Shown one piece after another: positions 40,785-49,825 of a DNA stretch of 64,000 nt. The DNA is from Phyllobacteriaceae bacterium (GTDB lineage Bacteria; Pseudomonadota; Alphaproteobacteria; Rhizobiales; Rhizobiaceae): positions 62,001 to 126,000 of the forward strand of contig JANSXT010000013.1 in the NCBI GenBank assembly GCA_024742765.1. Reading direction: 5' to 3'. A model generated the notes under the pieces. That model saw nothing but the letters and a program-made list of their open reading frames with translations, ran no database searches and was not told the DNA's origin. A program made the translations under genes and the position numbers. How positions within the stretch are numbered: the stretch's first letter is position 1; each line of letters begins with the position of its first letter.

Positions 40785-41258
40785 ATGACCGGCGACGAGT
40801 TCATCTTCTCCCACATTCCGCTTCCGGCCACCTCCCTGCCGGATGCTTTAGAGCAGGCCTCCGACGCTGCCGACGGGGACCGCCCGCGCATCGCGGACAG
40901 CGAGACGGTGCCGGCTCTGGCAGACATCGGGCTGCCGATCAGCCCGCTGTTCGAAGCGGCCGTGACGGGCGTTCAACTCCGCTTCAAGCACCTTTCGAAA
41001 GACGACATCATCGCACCGCCGCACCAGTGGTTCGACGCAGCGCTCGCCAGGCAGATCGCGCTGCACCTCCTGCATCGCGAGTTCGACGTTCCCAAGAGAG
41101 CATTGGCCGGCGAGATCGTGCGTTCGCGCGAGGCTGTGAACCGCGCGCTGCGTACCGTGGACGAGCGGCTGCAGGATGAGGCGTTCGCCTCCAGCTACTC
41201 GGCGATCAAGCGCCACGCGATCAAGTCGACTCGCCGCAAGACGAGGCTGATGCGATGA
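40785..41258 (+). CDS. Phage early protein, unknown function
   Basis: A 157-residue soluble protein that I do not recognise. The C-terminal half is helical and basic (ALARQIALHLLHREFDVPKRALAGEIVRSREAVNRALRTVDERL) and looks like an HTH, so DNA binding is possible. It overlaps the ParB-like gene by 4 bases. Confidence 0.7.
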   Translation: MTGDEFIFSHIPLPATSLPDALEQASDAADGDRPRIADSETVPALADIGLPISPLFEAAVTGVQLRFKHLSKDDIIAPPHQWFDAALARQIALHLLHREFDVPKRALAGEIVRSREAVNRALRTVDERLQDEAFASSYSAIKRHAIKSTRRKTRLMR

Positions 41259-42070
41259 GCGAGATCAAGCAGATCAAACTGACCGACATCCATGTGCCGG
41301 AGCGGCTGCGCGCTGTCGACGATGCCCATGTCGCGGCCATCTCCAAATCCATCGAACTGCACGGCTTGCTGCACCCGATCACCGTCCGGTTCACGCCGAA
41401 CGGCGAGCGCAAGTATGCACTGGTCGCAGGCGCGCACCGGTTGAAGGCCGTCGCCATACTCGGCGAGGAGGCAATCGACGCGATTGTTGTCAAGGCCGAT
41501 GCATTGGGTGCCCAGATCATTGAGATCGAAGAGAACCTCTGGCGCAACGATCTGTCGGCGCTCGACCGGGCCACTTTCGTGCAGACCTACCGCGATCTTT
41601 GGGAGCAGAAGCACGGCAAAATCGCGCGCGGCGGTGACCAAAGGGCCAAGTTGGCCCTTTGCCCCGTGGACATGCTCGAAGAAGCGATCGGCGAAGGGTT
41701 CACGACGGCGTGCGCCGAGCGACTTGGCATCTCCAAGCGGTCGGTGAAGCGCCTCTCGCAAATCGCGGGCAGTCTGCCGGCCGATCTCAAGAAGCGGCTT
41801 TCAGGCACGGCGATCGCCGACAACCAGTCGCAACTGCTGGCGCTGGCCAAGCTGCCCGAGGACAAGCGAGCCATCGCGGCCCGCGCCGTCGACGATCACG
41901 GCGCCGACTTCGCCAAGGTCATGGACGTGATCGCGCCGAAGCCGAGGCTCAACGCGCAAGGCAAGGTGCTGTCGCAGTTGATTGCGGGCTGGTCGAAAGC
42001 CTCTCCCACCACGCGGCGGAAGTTCATGGAAGATGCCGGGCTGATGCCGATGGAGGATGCCGATGGCTGA
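41255..42070 (+). CDS. ParB/Srx-like nuclease-fold DNA-binding protein
   Basis: A 271-residue ParB-like protein. The N-terminal ParB/sulfiredoxin domain is clear: KLTDIHVPERLRAVDD, ISKSIELHGLLHPITVR, the GERKYALVAGAHRLKAVAILG box (GxHR is the CTP-binding motif of ParB) and IEIEENLWRNDLSALDRATFV. A central HTH (ACAERLGISKRSVKRLSQIAG) follows. In Mu-like phages such genes sit between ner and A; the role may be DNA organisation or transcription control. It is coupled to both neighbours. Confidence 0.85.
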   Translation: MSEIKQIKLTDIHVPERLRAVDDAHVAAISKSIELHGLLHPITVRFTPNGERKYALVAGAHRLKAVAILGEEAIDAIVVKADALGAQIIEIEENLWRNDLSALDRATFVQTYRDLWEQKHGKIARGGDQRAKLALCPVDMLEEAIGEGFTTACAERLGISKRSVKRLSQIAGSLPADLKKRLSGTAIADNQSQLLALAKLPEDKRAIAARAVDDHGADFAKVMDVIAPKPRLNAQGKVLSQLIAGWSKASPTTRRKFMEDAGLMPMEDADG

Positions 42071-42338
42071 CCAGCCCTCCCATTGTGGCGTCTGCCCTGT
42101 GCCTGGTTGCACCCGGGCCCTACCCAACCGGAACGCCATCGTGTGCGCAGACCACTACTTCTACGCGCCGGCCGACCGGATGCGCGCAGCGATCCGCATG
42201 AAGATCAAGGCGGAGCGCACGGGACGCCCCGAGTTCGCAGCTCAAGTTTCCAAGCACACCCAGTTCGTCGTCGACGCAATTGTCGCAAACCAGCGGCGGC
42301 ACCCTCCCAAACGTCCAACGGAGCATAGTCATGCGTAA
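42063..42338 (+). CDS. Small cysteine-rich phage protein
   Basis: A 91-residue protein, ATG 42063 placed 6 bases after GGAGG. The cysteines and histidine of HCGVCPVPGCTRALPNRNAIVCADH suggest a small zinc-binding knuckle, followed by a basic helical tail. Overlaps at both ends show tight packing in the early operon. No family recognised. Confidence 0.65.
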   Translation: MADQPSHCGVCPVPGCTRALPNRNAIVCADHYFYAPADRMRAAIRMKIKAERTGRPEFAAQVSKHTQFVVDAIVANQRRHPPKRPTEHSHA

Positions 42339-42783
42339 CGCTTCGCCGGCCCAAGCCGACATGTTCGCCAAACCCGTCTTCGAGAGCCGATCGCCTGTCA
42401 CCGATCTCGACCTTGACCGGTTCAGGCTACGGATCAAGGGCGCCATGTCGCAGGCCCTCAAGGGCCGCGACCGGATCGCGGTCGCGGCGCGGATGGGCCG
42501 GATGCTGGGTGGCAGTGCCATGTCGAAGGCGATGCTCGACGCATACACATCGCCCGCCAAGCAGCAGGACATCAGTCTTGTCCGCTTCAAGGCGCTGGCG
42601 CGCGCCGCCGAGGCCCCGGGCCTCTGGGACGTAGCGGTCAGCGATGACGGCCTCCTCGTCCTGCAGGGGGACGAAGCGCGCCTTGCCGAGATCGCCCGGC
42701 TTCAGCAGGAGCAGCGCAAGCTGGCCGCCAAACTGAAGGCGCTTCAGTCGCTGCCCGTCAACATCAGACGAGGATCAGACTAG
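42331..42783 (+). CDS. Phage early protein, unknown function
   Basis: A 150-residue protein from the ATG at 42331. Most is alpha-helical, with a basic central part (FRLRIKGAMSQALKGRDRIAVAARMGRMLGG) and a C-terminal coiled-coil-like EIARLQQEQRKLAAKLKALQS. Proteins of this layout lie immediately before the transposase in Mu-like phages of alphaproteobacteria. Function not known. Confidence 0.65.
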   Translation: MRNASPAQADMFAKPVFESRSPVTDLDLDRFRLRIKGAMSQALKGRDRIAVAARMGRMLGGSAMSKAMLDAYTSPAKQQDISLVRFKALARAAEAPGLWDVAVSDDGLLVLQGDEARLAEIARLQQEQRKLAAKLKALQSLPVNIRRGSD

Positions 42784-42786
42784 CCG

Positions 42787-44697
42787 ATGGCGCGGGCATA
42801 CTTCACGATCGACGAAATCCTCGCCTGCGCCGGCGGTGACCTGCCCGCGACTGTACGTGGCATCAACAAGAGAGCGACGAAGGAAGGCTGGCGGGACCGG
42901 CCGGGCAAGGCGCGCAAGCGGCCCGGCCGAGGCGGTCAATGGGAGTATCATCGCGATCTCCTGCCGGCACCTGTGCGGGCGCGGTTGCATGCGGCCCATG
43001 ACAGCGAGCCCGATCTCTCCAATACCGCCTCGGAAAGTGCTTGCGGTTTCGAACGATTGCCGGATCGGCACAAACAGCGCGCCCTCGCGAGGCTCGGCGT
43101 TCTCGATGCCGTTGATGAGCTTTGTGCCGGCGGACTGACGGTCACCGCGGCGATCGCCAAGGCGGCGAAGGGTGGCGGCGTCTCGCCGGCCAGCGTGCTT
43201 CGCTGGCGTGGACGGGTCGCTGGTCGGCCACGCGCTCAATGGCTGGCGCTGCTCGCCCCGAACTACCGACCAACGACGCAGCGGAGCACGTGTTCGCCAG
43301 AGGCTTGGGCCGCCTTGAAGTCCGACTATCTGCGCCCAGAGGCTCCGGCGTTTTCGGCCTGCTACAGACGGGTGGCGGCGCTGGCCGCAGAAAAGGGCTG
43401 GACACTGCCGCCGGAGCACGGGCTGCGGCGGCGGCTTTCGGCCGAAGTACCGCGCGATGTGCAGGTTGCCACGCGCAAGGGCCGTGACGCCGTCAAGGCG
43501 CTCTATCCGGCCCAGAAACGCAGCATCGCCGCCTTGCACGCGATGGAAGCTGTCAACGCGGACGGTCACAAACTTGATCTGTTCGTCCGGGTCCCGGGTC
43601 AGCCGACACCCGTGCGGGTCTACATGATGGCGCTGCAGGACCTCTACTCTCGGAAAATCCTTGCCTGGCGATTGTCGCTGTCGGAAAACAAGGACGCCGT
43701 CCGTTTGGCGATCGGCGACATGGTCGATCGGTACGGTATCCCCGATCACGTCTATCTCGACAATGGCCGTGCCTTCGCATCCAAGTGGATCACAGGCGGT
43801 ACCGCGACGCGCTACCGGTTCAAGGTTCGCGTCGAGGAACCGCAGGGTGTGCTGACGGCGCTCGGCGTAAAGGTGCACTGGACGACGCCCTATGCGGGTC
43901 AGTCCAAACCGATCGAACGCGCCTTCCGCGATCTGGCCGAGGACATCGCCAAGCACCCGCTGTGCGCCGGCGCCTACACGGGCAACCGTCCAGACGCCAA
44001 GCCCGAAAACTACGGAAACTCCGCCATCGACATCGAAGTGCTGCGCGAGCATGTCGACCGTCAAATCGCCGCTCACAATGCACGCTCTGGACGGCGGACC
44101 GAAGCCGCGTCCGGCGACAGTTTCGACAAGGCTTTCGCGGAAAGCCTCGCCGAGCCAACGACCATCGTGCGTTGGCCCGCGAGCGCACAGAAGGCGCTCT
44201 GGCTGCTTGCGGCCGAACGCATCAAGGCTTCAAAGGGCAATGGTGAGGTTCGGCTGTTCGACAACCGCTATTGGGCGCCCGCGCTGACGGCCCATGCCGG
44301 CAAGCACCTAACAGTACGCTTCGATCCGGACCGGCTGCACCAACCCGTTCGCATCTATGACAGTGCCGACCGGCTGATCTGCGAAGCCGAATGCGTCGGC
44401 ACACATGGCTTTACGGACACCGACGCCGCGCGCGCGCATGCGGCCAAACGCAGCGCCTACATCAAGGCCATCAATGCGCAGGCACGCTTGCACACGGAGC
44501 TCTCGGCGGCCGAACTGGCGCGTCTTTACGCCGACGGTGCCGAACCAGCACCAGCGCCCCCGCGCGAGCGGCCAAAGGTGACGCGCCTTGCCGCGGGCGC
44601 CACCGCCAAAGCGTTGAAGCCTTCACCCGAACATGACGCCGACCAGGAAAGGAGTTTTTCGGCCGGCCTGAAGCTGATTGCCGGCGGCAGGGAATGA
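42787..44697 (+). CDS. Mu-type DDE transposase (MuA)
   Basis: A 636-residue transposase. The N-terminus (FTIDEILACAGGDLPATVRGINKRATKEGWRDRPGK) matches the MuA DNA-binding start that recognises phage ends. The RNase H-like catalytic core has D259 (VNADGHKLD), D325 (VYLDNGRAFASKW) and E377 (AGQSKPIERAFRDL). A beta-barrel domain and a C-terminal tail that would contact MuB and ClpX follow. It integrates and replicates the phage by strand transfer. Its sites are probably the repeats at 39162-39422. Confidence 0.95.
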   Translation: MARAYFTIDEILACAGGDLPATVRGINKRATKEGWRDRPGKARKRPGRGGQWEYHRDLLPAPVRARLHAAHDSEPDLSNTASESACGFERLPDRHKQRALARLGVLDAVDELCAGGLTVTAAIAKAAKGGGVSPASVLRWRGRVAGRPRAQWLALLAPNYRPTTQRSTCSPEAWAALKSDYLRPEAPAFSACYRRVAALAAEKGWTLPPEHGLRRRLSAEVPRDVQVATRKGRDAVKALYPAQKRSIAALHAMEAVNADGHKLDLFVRVPGQPTPVRVYMMALQDLYSRKILAWRLSLSENKDAVRLAIGDMVDRYGIPDHVYLDNGRAFASKWITGGTATRYRFKVRVEEPQGVLTALGVKVHWTTPYAGQSKPIERAFRDLAEDIAKHPLCAGAYTGNRPDAKPENYGNSAIDIEVLREHVDRQIAAHNARSGRRTEAASGDSFDKAFAESLAEPTTIVRWPASAQKALWLLAAERIKASKGNGEVRLFDNRYWAPALTAHAGKHLTVRFDPDRLHQPVRIYDSADRLICEAECVGTHGFTDTDAARAHAAKRSAYIKAINAQARLHTELSAAELARLYADGAEPAPAPPRERPKVTRLAAGATAKALKPSPEHDADQERSFSAGLKLIAGGRE

Positions 44698-44819
44698 ACC
44701 CACGCCACGCGCAGGACGATCTGTCCACCCGCCTGCGCAAAGAAAAACCGGCGGAATTGCCCTCCGCCGGTTCCGAGTGCCGCTCTTGCGAGCGGAGCTT
44801 TCACACCAAGGAGATAGCA

Positions 44820-45850
44820 TGAACATCCATCACGGCACAAGCCAGGACCATCAATGGCAATTGCCCGAGACCTCGGTGCCCTTCAAGGACGGGCCGGGGC
44901 GCACGGCGAAAGACTTCGAGACGTGGGTCAAGCTCGTCACGCGGATTTACGAGATCGCGGTCCTCAATGGCTGGTCGAAGACCAAGACGGCCGAGCAGAT
45001 CGGCATGCCTACAAGCACGTTCTCGGGATGGTACCAAGGCACCTATCAGGGCCGGTTCGATCGTCACAACGAGGCCGTCGGAAAATACCTTGCGCTCTAT
45101 GACCGGATCGACGAAGGCCCGTCGGTTCCGCAGTCGCCCGACTTTCTTCAAACGCACGCCGCCAGGGTGATCACCGACACACTGTTCGCCGCGCAGATCA
45201 TGCCGGCACTCGTCATGGTCACCGGTGCGGCGGGGATCGGCAAAACCGCCTCGGCCGAGCATTTTGCAGCAAGCAGGCCGCACACGCATCTGGCAACGAT
45301 CAGCCCGCACACACGAACGGTCCATGCGATGCTGACCGAAATCGCCTTCGCCGTGGGTGTGCGATCCCACAATCCGACCCGGCTCGTTCGCTCCATCGGC
45401 GAACGGCTCGAGAGAAAGGGCGCGGGCACACTGCTGATCGTTGATGAAGCGCAGAACCTCGTCGATGACGCCATCAACCAGCTGCGCCATTTCGTCGATC
45501 AATACAGGTGTGGTGTGGCCGTTCTCGGAAACACGGAGACCTACAGCCGCTTTTCGACCAGCGTCATGGACGGATCGAAGTATGGCCAGTTGCGCCGACG
45601 CATCTTCAAGCGCGTCAAGATCGACCGCCCCCGCAAGGACGATCTTCTCGCCTTCATCAAAGCGTGGGGCGTTACCGACCAGGAGCAGATCACGTTCCTG
45701 ACCGGCGTTGGCATGAAGCCCGGAGCACTCGGCCAGATCGACATGACCATCAAGGTCGCCATGATCAATGCCGCGGGAGACCGCAAGGCGCTGACACTCG
45801 ACCATCTTAAGTGGGCCTGGGAGAACCGGGACGTGGAGGGGCTGGGATGA
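44820..45850 (+). CDS. Mu B-type transposition ATPase
   Basis: A 343-residue AAA+ ATPase from the ATG at 44820 with AAGGAGATAGC upstream. An N-terminal HTH-like region (NGWSKTKTAEQIGMPTSTFSGWYQG) is followed by Walker A GAAGIGKT (136-143) and Walker B LLIVDEAQN (205-213), then a C-terminal helical part. MuB coats target DNA, stimulates MuA and gives target immunity. It is 122 bases after the transposase stop. Confidence 0.93.
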
Positions 45851-46110
45851 CCGCGCCTTCCGAACATCCGCCACTCGTCACCACCGAACTGGCCGATTTC
45901 CGAGCCTGGTTCGAAGCGCAATTCCGCCCTGATCAGCCAGCCGAGGCCGAGGCCGTAAACGGTGCGCTGCGCCAGATCGACCTTCTGACAACGCTCGCAT
46001 CCGCCGTCGACAAGGAAGTGGCCATCCACCGTCAGATCATGGATGGAGCCCATGCCCGGCGCCTTGCTCTTCGCTTGGGCAATCCCAGCGGCCCGGAGAC
46101 GATGCAATGA
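45847..46110 (+). CDS. Phage early protein, unknown function
   Basis: An 87-residue frame starting at ATG 45847, overlapping the B gene stop by ATGA and the next gene by 4 bases. Mostly helical and acidic, with no recognised domain. The unbroken chain of overlaps argues it is real. Confidence 0.65.
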   Translation: MTAPSEHPPLVTTELADFRAWFEAQFRPDQPAEAEAVNGALRQIDLLTTLASAVDKEVAIHRQIMDGAHARRLALRLGNPSGPETMQ

Positions 46111-46439
46111 GCGCCGCTGGTCCGCTCCCCGCTGAAGAGCTGCGGATCGTGTCCAACCGACTGGCCGCGCTACGCGACCGGCTCGGGCCGATGGCGCACG
46201 GTGGATGCCATCTGCTGTCCTGCGATGTCGTCGCGCTGATGGAGGAGCTGGCGGACCTCTCCGGTCTGGCCAAACGTCTGGAGAACGAAATCTCGGCGCG
46301 CCGCTGGAACGAAAAGGCTCGCGCCGATCGTGACGCGCTCGACACCGCAACGGTGCTGGCACAGGTGCAGCAGAACAACTCCAATCTCGTTCTGCTGCCC
46401 GTGGTGCCCCGGCCGTTCAATGACGGAGGCGGCGCATGA
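46107..46439 (+). CDS. Phage early protein, unknown function
   Basis: A 110-residue protein, helical throughout, with a coiled-coil-like middle (LMEELADLSGLAKRLENEISARRWNEKARADRDALDTATVLA). It overlaps both neighbours by 4 bases. No family recognised. Confidence 0.65.
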   Translation: MSAAGPLPAEELRIVSNRLAALRDRLGPMAHGGCHLLSCDVVALMEELADLSGLAKRLENEISARRWNEKARADRDALDTATVLAQVQQNNSNLVLLPVVPRPFNDGGGA

Positions 46440-47038
46440 CCGCCCGTGCTCAAGAAGTCATCCTGATCGTCGCCAAGGCGTTCGGCGTCACCTATGGCGG
46501 CATCATCGCCGACAGTCGGAATACCCATGAGACCATGGCGCGACACGTGGCCATGTATGTCGCCCGCAAGGCGCTTGGCATTTCGTTGCCTGACCTCGGT
46601 CGCGAGATGAACCGCGACCATACCACTGTCTTGAGCGGCGTTCGGAAAATTGAGGGCCTGCGCGAAGCGGACCCCCAACTCAAGGCGCTCACCGAAAGCC
46701 TTGTGACCGCGGTCGAGTATCGCGAAGCGGCACGGCATTCGGGTGAGATCGACGTGCTCGCCCTTGCCCAGTCGGTTGCCAGCAACCCCCGCCGCAACGC
46801 CGCTGCCGCCAGCGTGCAAGAGGTGGCAGCGCTCGCCCTGACGTTCATCGATCTCTGGGAAGTCGTCAGCGCGGCCGAGACGCTGATTGCCGACCTCGGC
46901 GCCTGCTCGATCGACGGAGATCCTGACCAGGTTGCCCGGATCGAGGCGCTATCGGCCGCGATCGGCGACGAAATCCATCACATCGCCGGGGATGACCCGG
47001 AAGACCAAGCGAACGGAGACATGCAATGGAAGCAGTGA
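46436..47038 (+). CDS. Phage protein with a DnaA domain IV-like DNA-binding motif
   Basis: A 200-residue protein whose first half resembles the C-terminal domain of DnaA: VAKAFGVTYGGIIADSRNTHETMARHVAMYVARKALGISLPDLGREMNRDHTTVLSGVRKIE. The RDHTTVL-VRKI stretch is the DnaA signature that reads DnaA boxes. No AAA+ part is present. The C-terminal half is helical and phage-specific. It could act at host oriC or DnaA boxes on the phage to tune replication. It overlaps the DUF3164 gene by 13 bases. Confidence 0.82.
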   Translation: MTARAQEVILIVAKAFGVTYGGIIADSRNTHETMARHVAMYVARKALGISLPDLGREMNRDHTTVLSGVRKIEGLREADPQLKALTESLVTAVEYREAARHSGEIDVLALAQSVASNPRRNAAAASVQEVAALALTFIDLWEVVSAAETLIADLGACSIDGDPDQVARIEALSAAIGDEIHHIAGDDPEDQANGDMQWKQ

Positions 47039-47685
47039 TCCTCGAAGACGAAGACCAGAACGGCATCGTACGCGTCAACGGACGCGATTACATGGCCGAC
47101 GCCAAGGGCCAGCTTGTGCCGGTCGAGAACATCAAGCCGCAGGACAGACTGGAAGACGAGATCGTGCGGAAGATCATGGGATATGCGCTCGATCTGTCCG
47201 CCCAGATCACCCGTTTCCGGGGCCACACCATGGCCGATCTCGGCGAGTTCGACGCTCTGCTCGAACAGGACTATGGCGCCAAGAAGGGCGGGAAAAAGGG
47301 CAACCGGACCTACCAGGATTTTGGCGGACTGATGAAGGTCCAAGTCCAAGTTGCCGACTTTGTCGATTTCGGGCCGCAGCTTCAGGTGGCCAAGACACTG
47401 ATCGACGAATGCCTGAACGAATGGGCGGCCGACAGCCGGCCGGAGATCCGCGCGCTCGTAACGCGGGCCTTCCAGACTGAAAAGCAGGGCCAGATCAACC
47501 GGTCGGACATCTTCATGCTGCTGCGGCTCGACATAACCGACGAACGGTGGGTGAAGGCGATGGAGGCGATCCGCGACGCCATGCGCGTCACTGGCTCCAA
47601 GGAGTACATCCGCTTCTATCTCCGTGATCGTGTGACCGACCCCTGGCGCTCGGTCACGATTGATCTGGCCAAGGCGGGCGCGTGA
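47026..47685 (+). CDS. DUF3164 family phage protein
   Basis: A 219-residue protein with the DUF3164 pattern: DYMADAKGQLVPVENIKPQDRLEDEIV, ALLEQDYGAKKGGKKGNRTYQDFGGLMKVQVQVADFVDFGPQLQVAKTLIDECLNEW and TSKEYIRFYLRD-like C-terminus. DUF3164 proteins are common in the early region of Mu-like phages and are sometimes called sulfate transporter-like by mistake; the function is unknown. Confidence 0.88.
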   Translation: MEAVILEDEDQNGIVRVNGRDYMADAKGQLVPVENIKPQDRLEDEIVRKIMGYALDLSAQITRFRGHTMADLGEFDALLEQDYGAKKGGKKGNRTYQDFGGLMKVQVQVADFVDFGPQLQVAKTLIDECLNEWAADSRPEIRALVTRAFQTEKQGQINRSDIFMLLRLDITDERWVKAMEAIRDAMRVTGSKEYIRFYLRDRVTDPWRSVTIDLAKAGA

Positions 47686-48224
47686 TGGGCTTTCGGAAGC
47701 ACGCGCCCACCGACGTGAGGGTACGGCGCCAATTGCATGTACGCGCCAGCCTGATGAAACCGCGCGGTTGTGCGGCCCGACTATTGATCACAATCAAGGG
47801 TGGGACGGCAGAGGCACTTGGTCTTGCGCAGGGAGATGAGGCACGCGTCGCCGTCCTGATCGGCGAAGGCGAGGATCATGGTCTGATCCGACTTAGGCGC
47901 GTTGAGCAGGATGCTTCGATCGTGACGCCCTGCACGACGGTCAAAGGCGGACACTTCTGGAAGTTCTTTCTCGGCCATGTCGATCAGTTCGTCGACCGAA
48001 CCGAGCGTAGCCAAGCATGCCAGCATGAGTTCGTTGATGGGTGGCTTGAAGTCGTCCTGCCGGCCTGGGCCGACGAGACACGCCCGAAGCCGACCGTCCG
48101 GATCGACGCGGTTTCGCCGCCGATACGTGCGGCGGCAATGGACTTGGTCCGTCAGAAGGCTGAACAAAAAGAAGCTGACGAGCGCCGCAGGCGACGCGAA
48201 ATGGGGCTGGGAGACGCGCCATGA
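47685..48224 (+). CDS. Phage protein, unknown function
   Basis: A 179-residue basic protein. The ATG at 47685 follows a GTG at 47682, so either may start it. It has a beta-rich middle (GLIRLRRVEQDASIVTPCTTVKGG) and a C-terminal charged helix (RQKAEQKEADERRRRREMG). No recognised domain; it overlaps both neighbours by a few bases. Confidence 0.6.
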   Translation: MGFRKHAPTDVRVRRQLHVRASLMKPRGCAARLLITIKGGTAEALGLAQGDEARVAVLIGEGEDHGLIRLRRVEQDASIVTPCTTVKGGHFWKFFLGHVDQFVDRTERSQACQHEFVDGWLEVVLPAWADETRPKPTVRIDAVSPPIRAAAMDLVRQKAEQKEADERRRRREMGLGDAP

Positions 48225-48466
48225 GCCAGAACCTTGAGCGCAGTCTCGCATATTTCGACCGACACCGAGCATCCGATGCCGAAGACGTGCTGGAGCGCTG
48301 GCGGGCGCGAACCGGCGCCAAGCTCCAGTTTAAAAACGGCACGTTTGAGCTGACCTATTGCGGCGTGCGCGGATCGGCCACGTCCGGGGCGGCCGCCCAG
48401 TTGATCCGCTCATGGACACGCAATGCCCGCAGAAAACTCGACGTTCTCAATGCGGTGAAGCCATGA
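48221..48466 (+). CDS. Small phage protein, unknown function
   Basis: An 81-residue protein beginning MSQNLERSLAYFDRHRASDAED, coupled by 4-base overlaps on both sides. Basic C-terminal helix. No family recognised. Confidence 0.6.
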   Translation: MSQNLERSLAYFDRHRASDAEDVLERWRARTGAKLQFKNGTFELTYCGVRGSATSGAAAQLIRSWTRNARRKLDVLNAVKP

Positions 48467-48702
48467 TCCCGCCGACCTACAGCGACGGCGTGTATGCGGT
48501 CGAGCAGTTCGACTGGGTCGAGTTCATCGACCCGGCAGGCGGGCTGCGCGGTGAAGGCCAGATTACGCGCGTCTATCCGCGCAAGGGCGAGGCGCGCGTC
48601 CGTTTTGAGCAGCCGTTCCACCACCGCGCGCGGGGCCAACGCCGGATGCGCGCCGTCCGCCTTCCAATCGAAGCCCTCGAACTCATCAGGAGGGACGGAT
48701 GA
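48463..48702 (+). CDS. Small phage protein, unknown function
   Basis: A 79-residue protein from ATG 48463. The alternating pattern WVEFIDPAGGLRGEGQITRVYPRKGEARVRF suggests a small beta-barrel (SH3/KOW-like) nucleic-acid or protein-binding fold; this is inferred from pattern only. It is the last gene before an inverted secreted-protein gene. Confidence 0.6.
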   Translation: MIPPTYSDGVYAVEQFDWVEFIDPAGGLRGEGQITRVYPRKGEARVRFEQPFHHRARGQRRMRAVRLPIEALELIRRDG

Positions 48703-48725
48703 CTGGTCGCCTCTCCGCGCTTTGT

Positions 48726-49043
48726 TCAGTCGGCGCTCAAGCTGTACGCCTCAACCACACGGCGGATTTGGGCGCAGTGGGCAACGCGGAGGCTCTCGGA
48801 CATGTTCTCGATCTCTCGACCCACACCACGTGTGTGAAGCCCAAGCGCAGAAGTAAACTCGAGATCGTCCGGATCAACTCGAGCGGCAATGTAGGCCTCA
48901 ATGGCCCCCGGATCGAGTTGCACGCCGCAGGCCCGCTCGCTGGCGATCACGCCCCCAATTTGGGCGGCGACATTCCAACTATCCTGCGCGGCGACTGGCC
49001 CAGCAACCAGCAAACAAGCAGCGACCAAGAACTTGCGGGCCAT
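48726..49043 (-). CDS. Small exported protein encoded against the phage early genes
   Basis: A 105-residue minus-strand frame starting at 49043 with a clear signal peptide, MARKFLVAACLLVAGPVAAQ, cleaved after VAA or AQ. The mature part has two cysteines (ERACGVQL and AHCAQI), which could form a disulfide in the periplasm. Two AT-rich patches (49050-49100) lie upstream as possible promoter. A gene with its own orientation and export signal inside an early operon is typical of a lysogenic-conversion (moron) gene. The opposing plus-strand frame (48699-49193) looks like its shadow. Confidence 0.65.
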   Translation of the reverse strand: MARKFLVAACLLVAGPVAAQDSWNVAAQIGGVIASERACGVQLDPGAIEAYIAARVDPDDLEFTSALGLHTRGVGREIENMSESLRVAHCAQIRRVVEAYSLSAD

Positions 49044-49189
49044 AGCGTCCTCTCGTCAACAACCGATCGAGAGTACACAACCATTTTTGAACCGGCCCGT
49101 CGAGCGCGCGGAAGCGATCCGACCCTACCGCGCGGATTTCTGGCTCGCGCCCTAGGTTCGAAACTCATCACTCATCCGGGCGCTCCGTC

Positions 49190-49825
49190 ATGACCGCCCT
49201 GCGCGCCATCCATGCCGGAATGCGGCAGCTCGGGCTCGATGACGAAGCCAAGCGGGCGCTCTACCAGCGGGTGACCGGACATCGCTCGGCGGCCGACATG
49301 GACGAGGGTCAGCGGGAAGCCGTGGTCGCGGAGCTGCGCCGGCTCGGCTTCAAAGGGGTTTCGAACGGTTCTCGAAAGGGCCGCAAGGCGCTTGCCGGAC
49401 CCTATGCCAAGAAACTGCAGGCACTCTGGATCGCCGGCTGGAACCTCGGCCTGGTCCGCAACCGCAACGACCAGGCGCTCCTCGCCTTTGTCAAACGCCA
49501 GACCGGCCTCGACCATACGCGCTTCCTGCATCATCACGACGATGCGACCAAGGCGATCGAGGCACTGAAGGGCTGGCTGGCGCGCGACGGCAGCGTCGAT
49601 TGGGGCAAGTGGAAGGACTGGCAACCGCATATCGGCTGCCGGATCGCCATGGCCCAGTGCCTGATCCTTGATCGGGACAACGGAGCGCGCAACTTCTGGC
49701 CGACCGTCTGCGAGGCGGGCGGCATCGCGGCGCCCAACCAATTCGGGACCGAGCGCGATTGGCATGCAGTGATGAACACGCTGGGTGAGCGCATCCGACT
49801 GCAGAGCGCGGGGCCGGATCGATGA
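49190..49825 (+). CDS. gemA: GemA-like regulatory protein (DUF1018, Mu gp16)
   Basis: A 211-residue protein of the Mu gp16/GemA family. The N-terminus TALRAIHAGMRQLGLDDEAKRALYQRVTGHRSAADMDEGQREAVVAELRRLGFKG is the DUF1018 core, and WIAGWNLGLVRNRNDQALLAFVKRQTGLDHTRFLHHHDDATKAIEALKGWLAR is its second block. In Mu, GemA modulates host gene expression and DNA relaxation. It is coupled by 4 bases to the next gene. Confidence 0.9.
   Translation: MTALRAIHAGMRQLGLDDEAKRALYQRVTGHRSAADMDEGQREAVVAELRRLGFKGVSNGSRKGRKALAGPYAKKLQALWIAGWNLGLVRNRNDQALLAFVKRQTGLDHTRFLHHHDDATKAIEALKGWLARDGSVDWGKWKDWQPHIGCRIAMAQCLILDRDNGARNFWPTVCEAGGIAAPNQFGTERDWHAVMNTLGERIRLQSAGPDR

Noticed and set aside
48699-49193. Plus-strand 164-codon frame overlapping the exported minus-strand gene
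   Set aside because: Its translation has no domain, while the minus-strand frame has a textbook signal peptide; the plus frame is the shadow.
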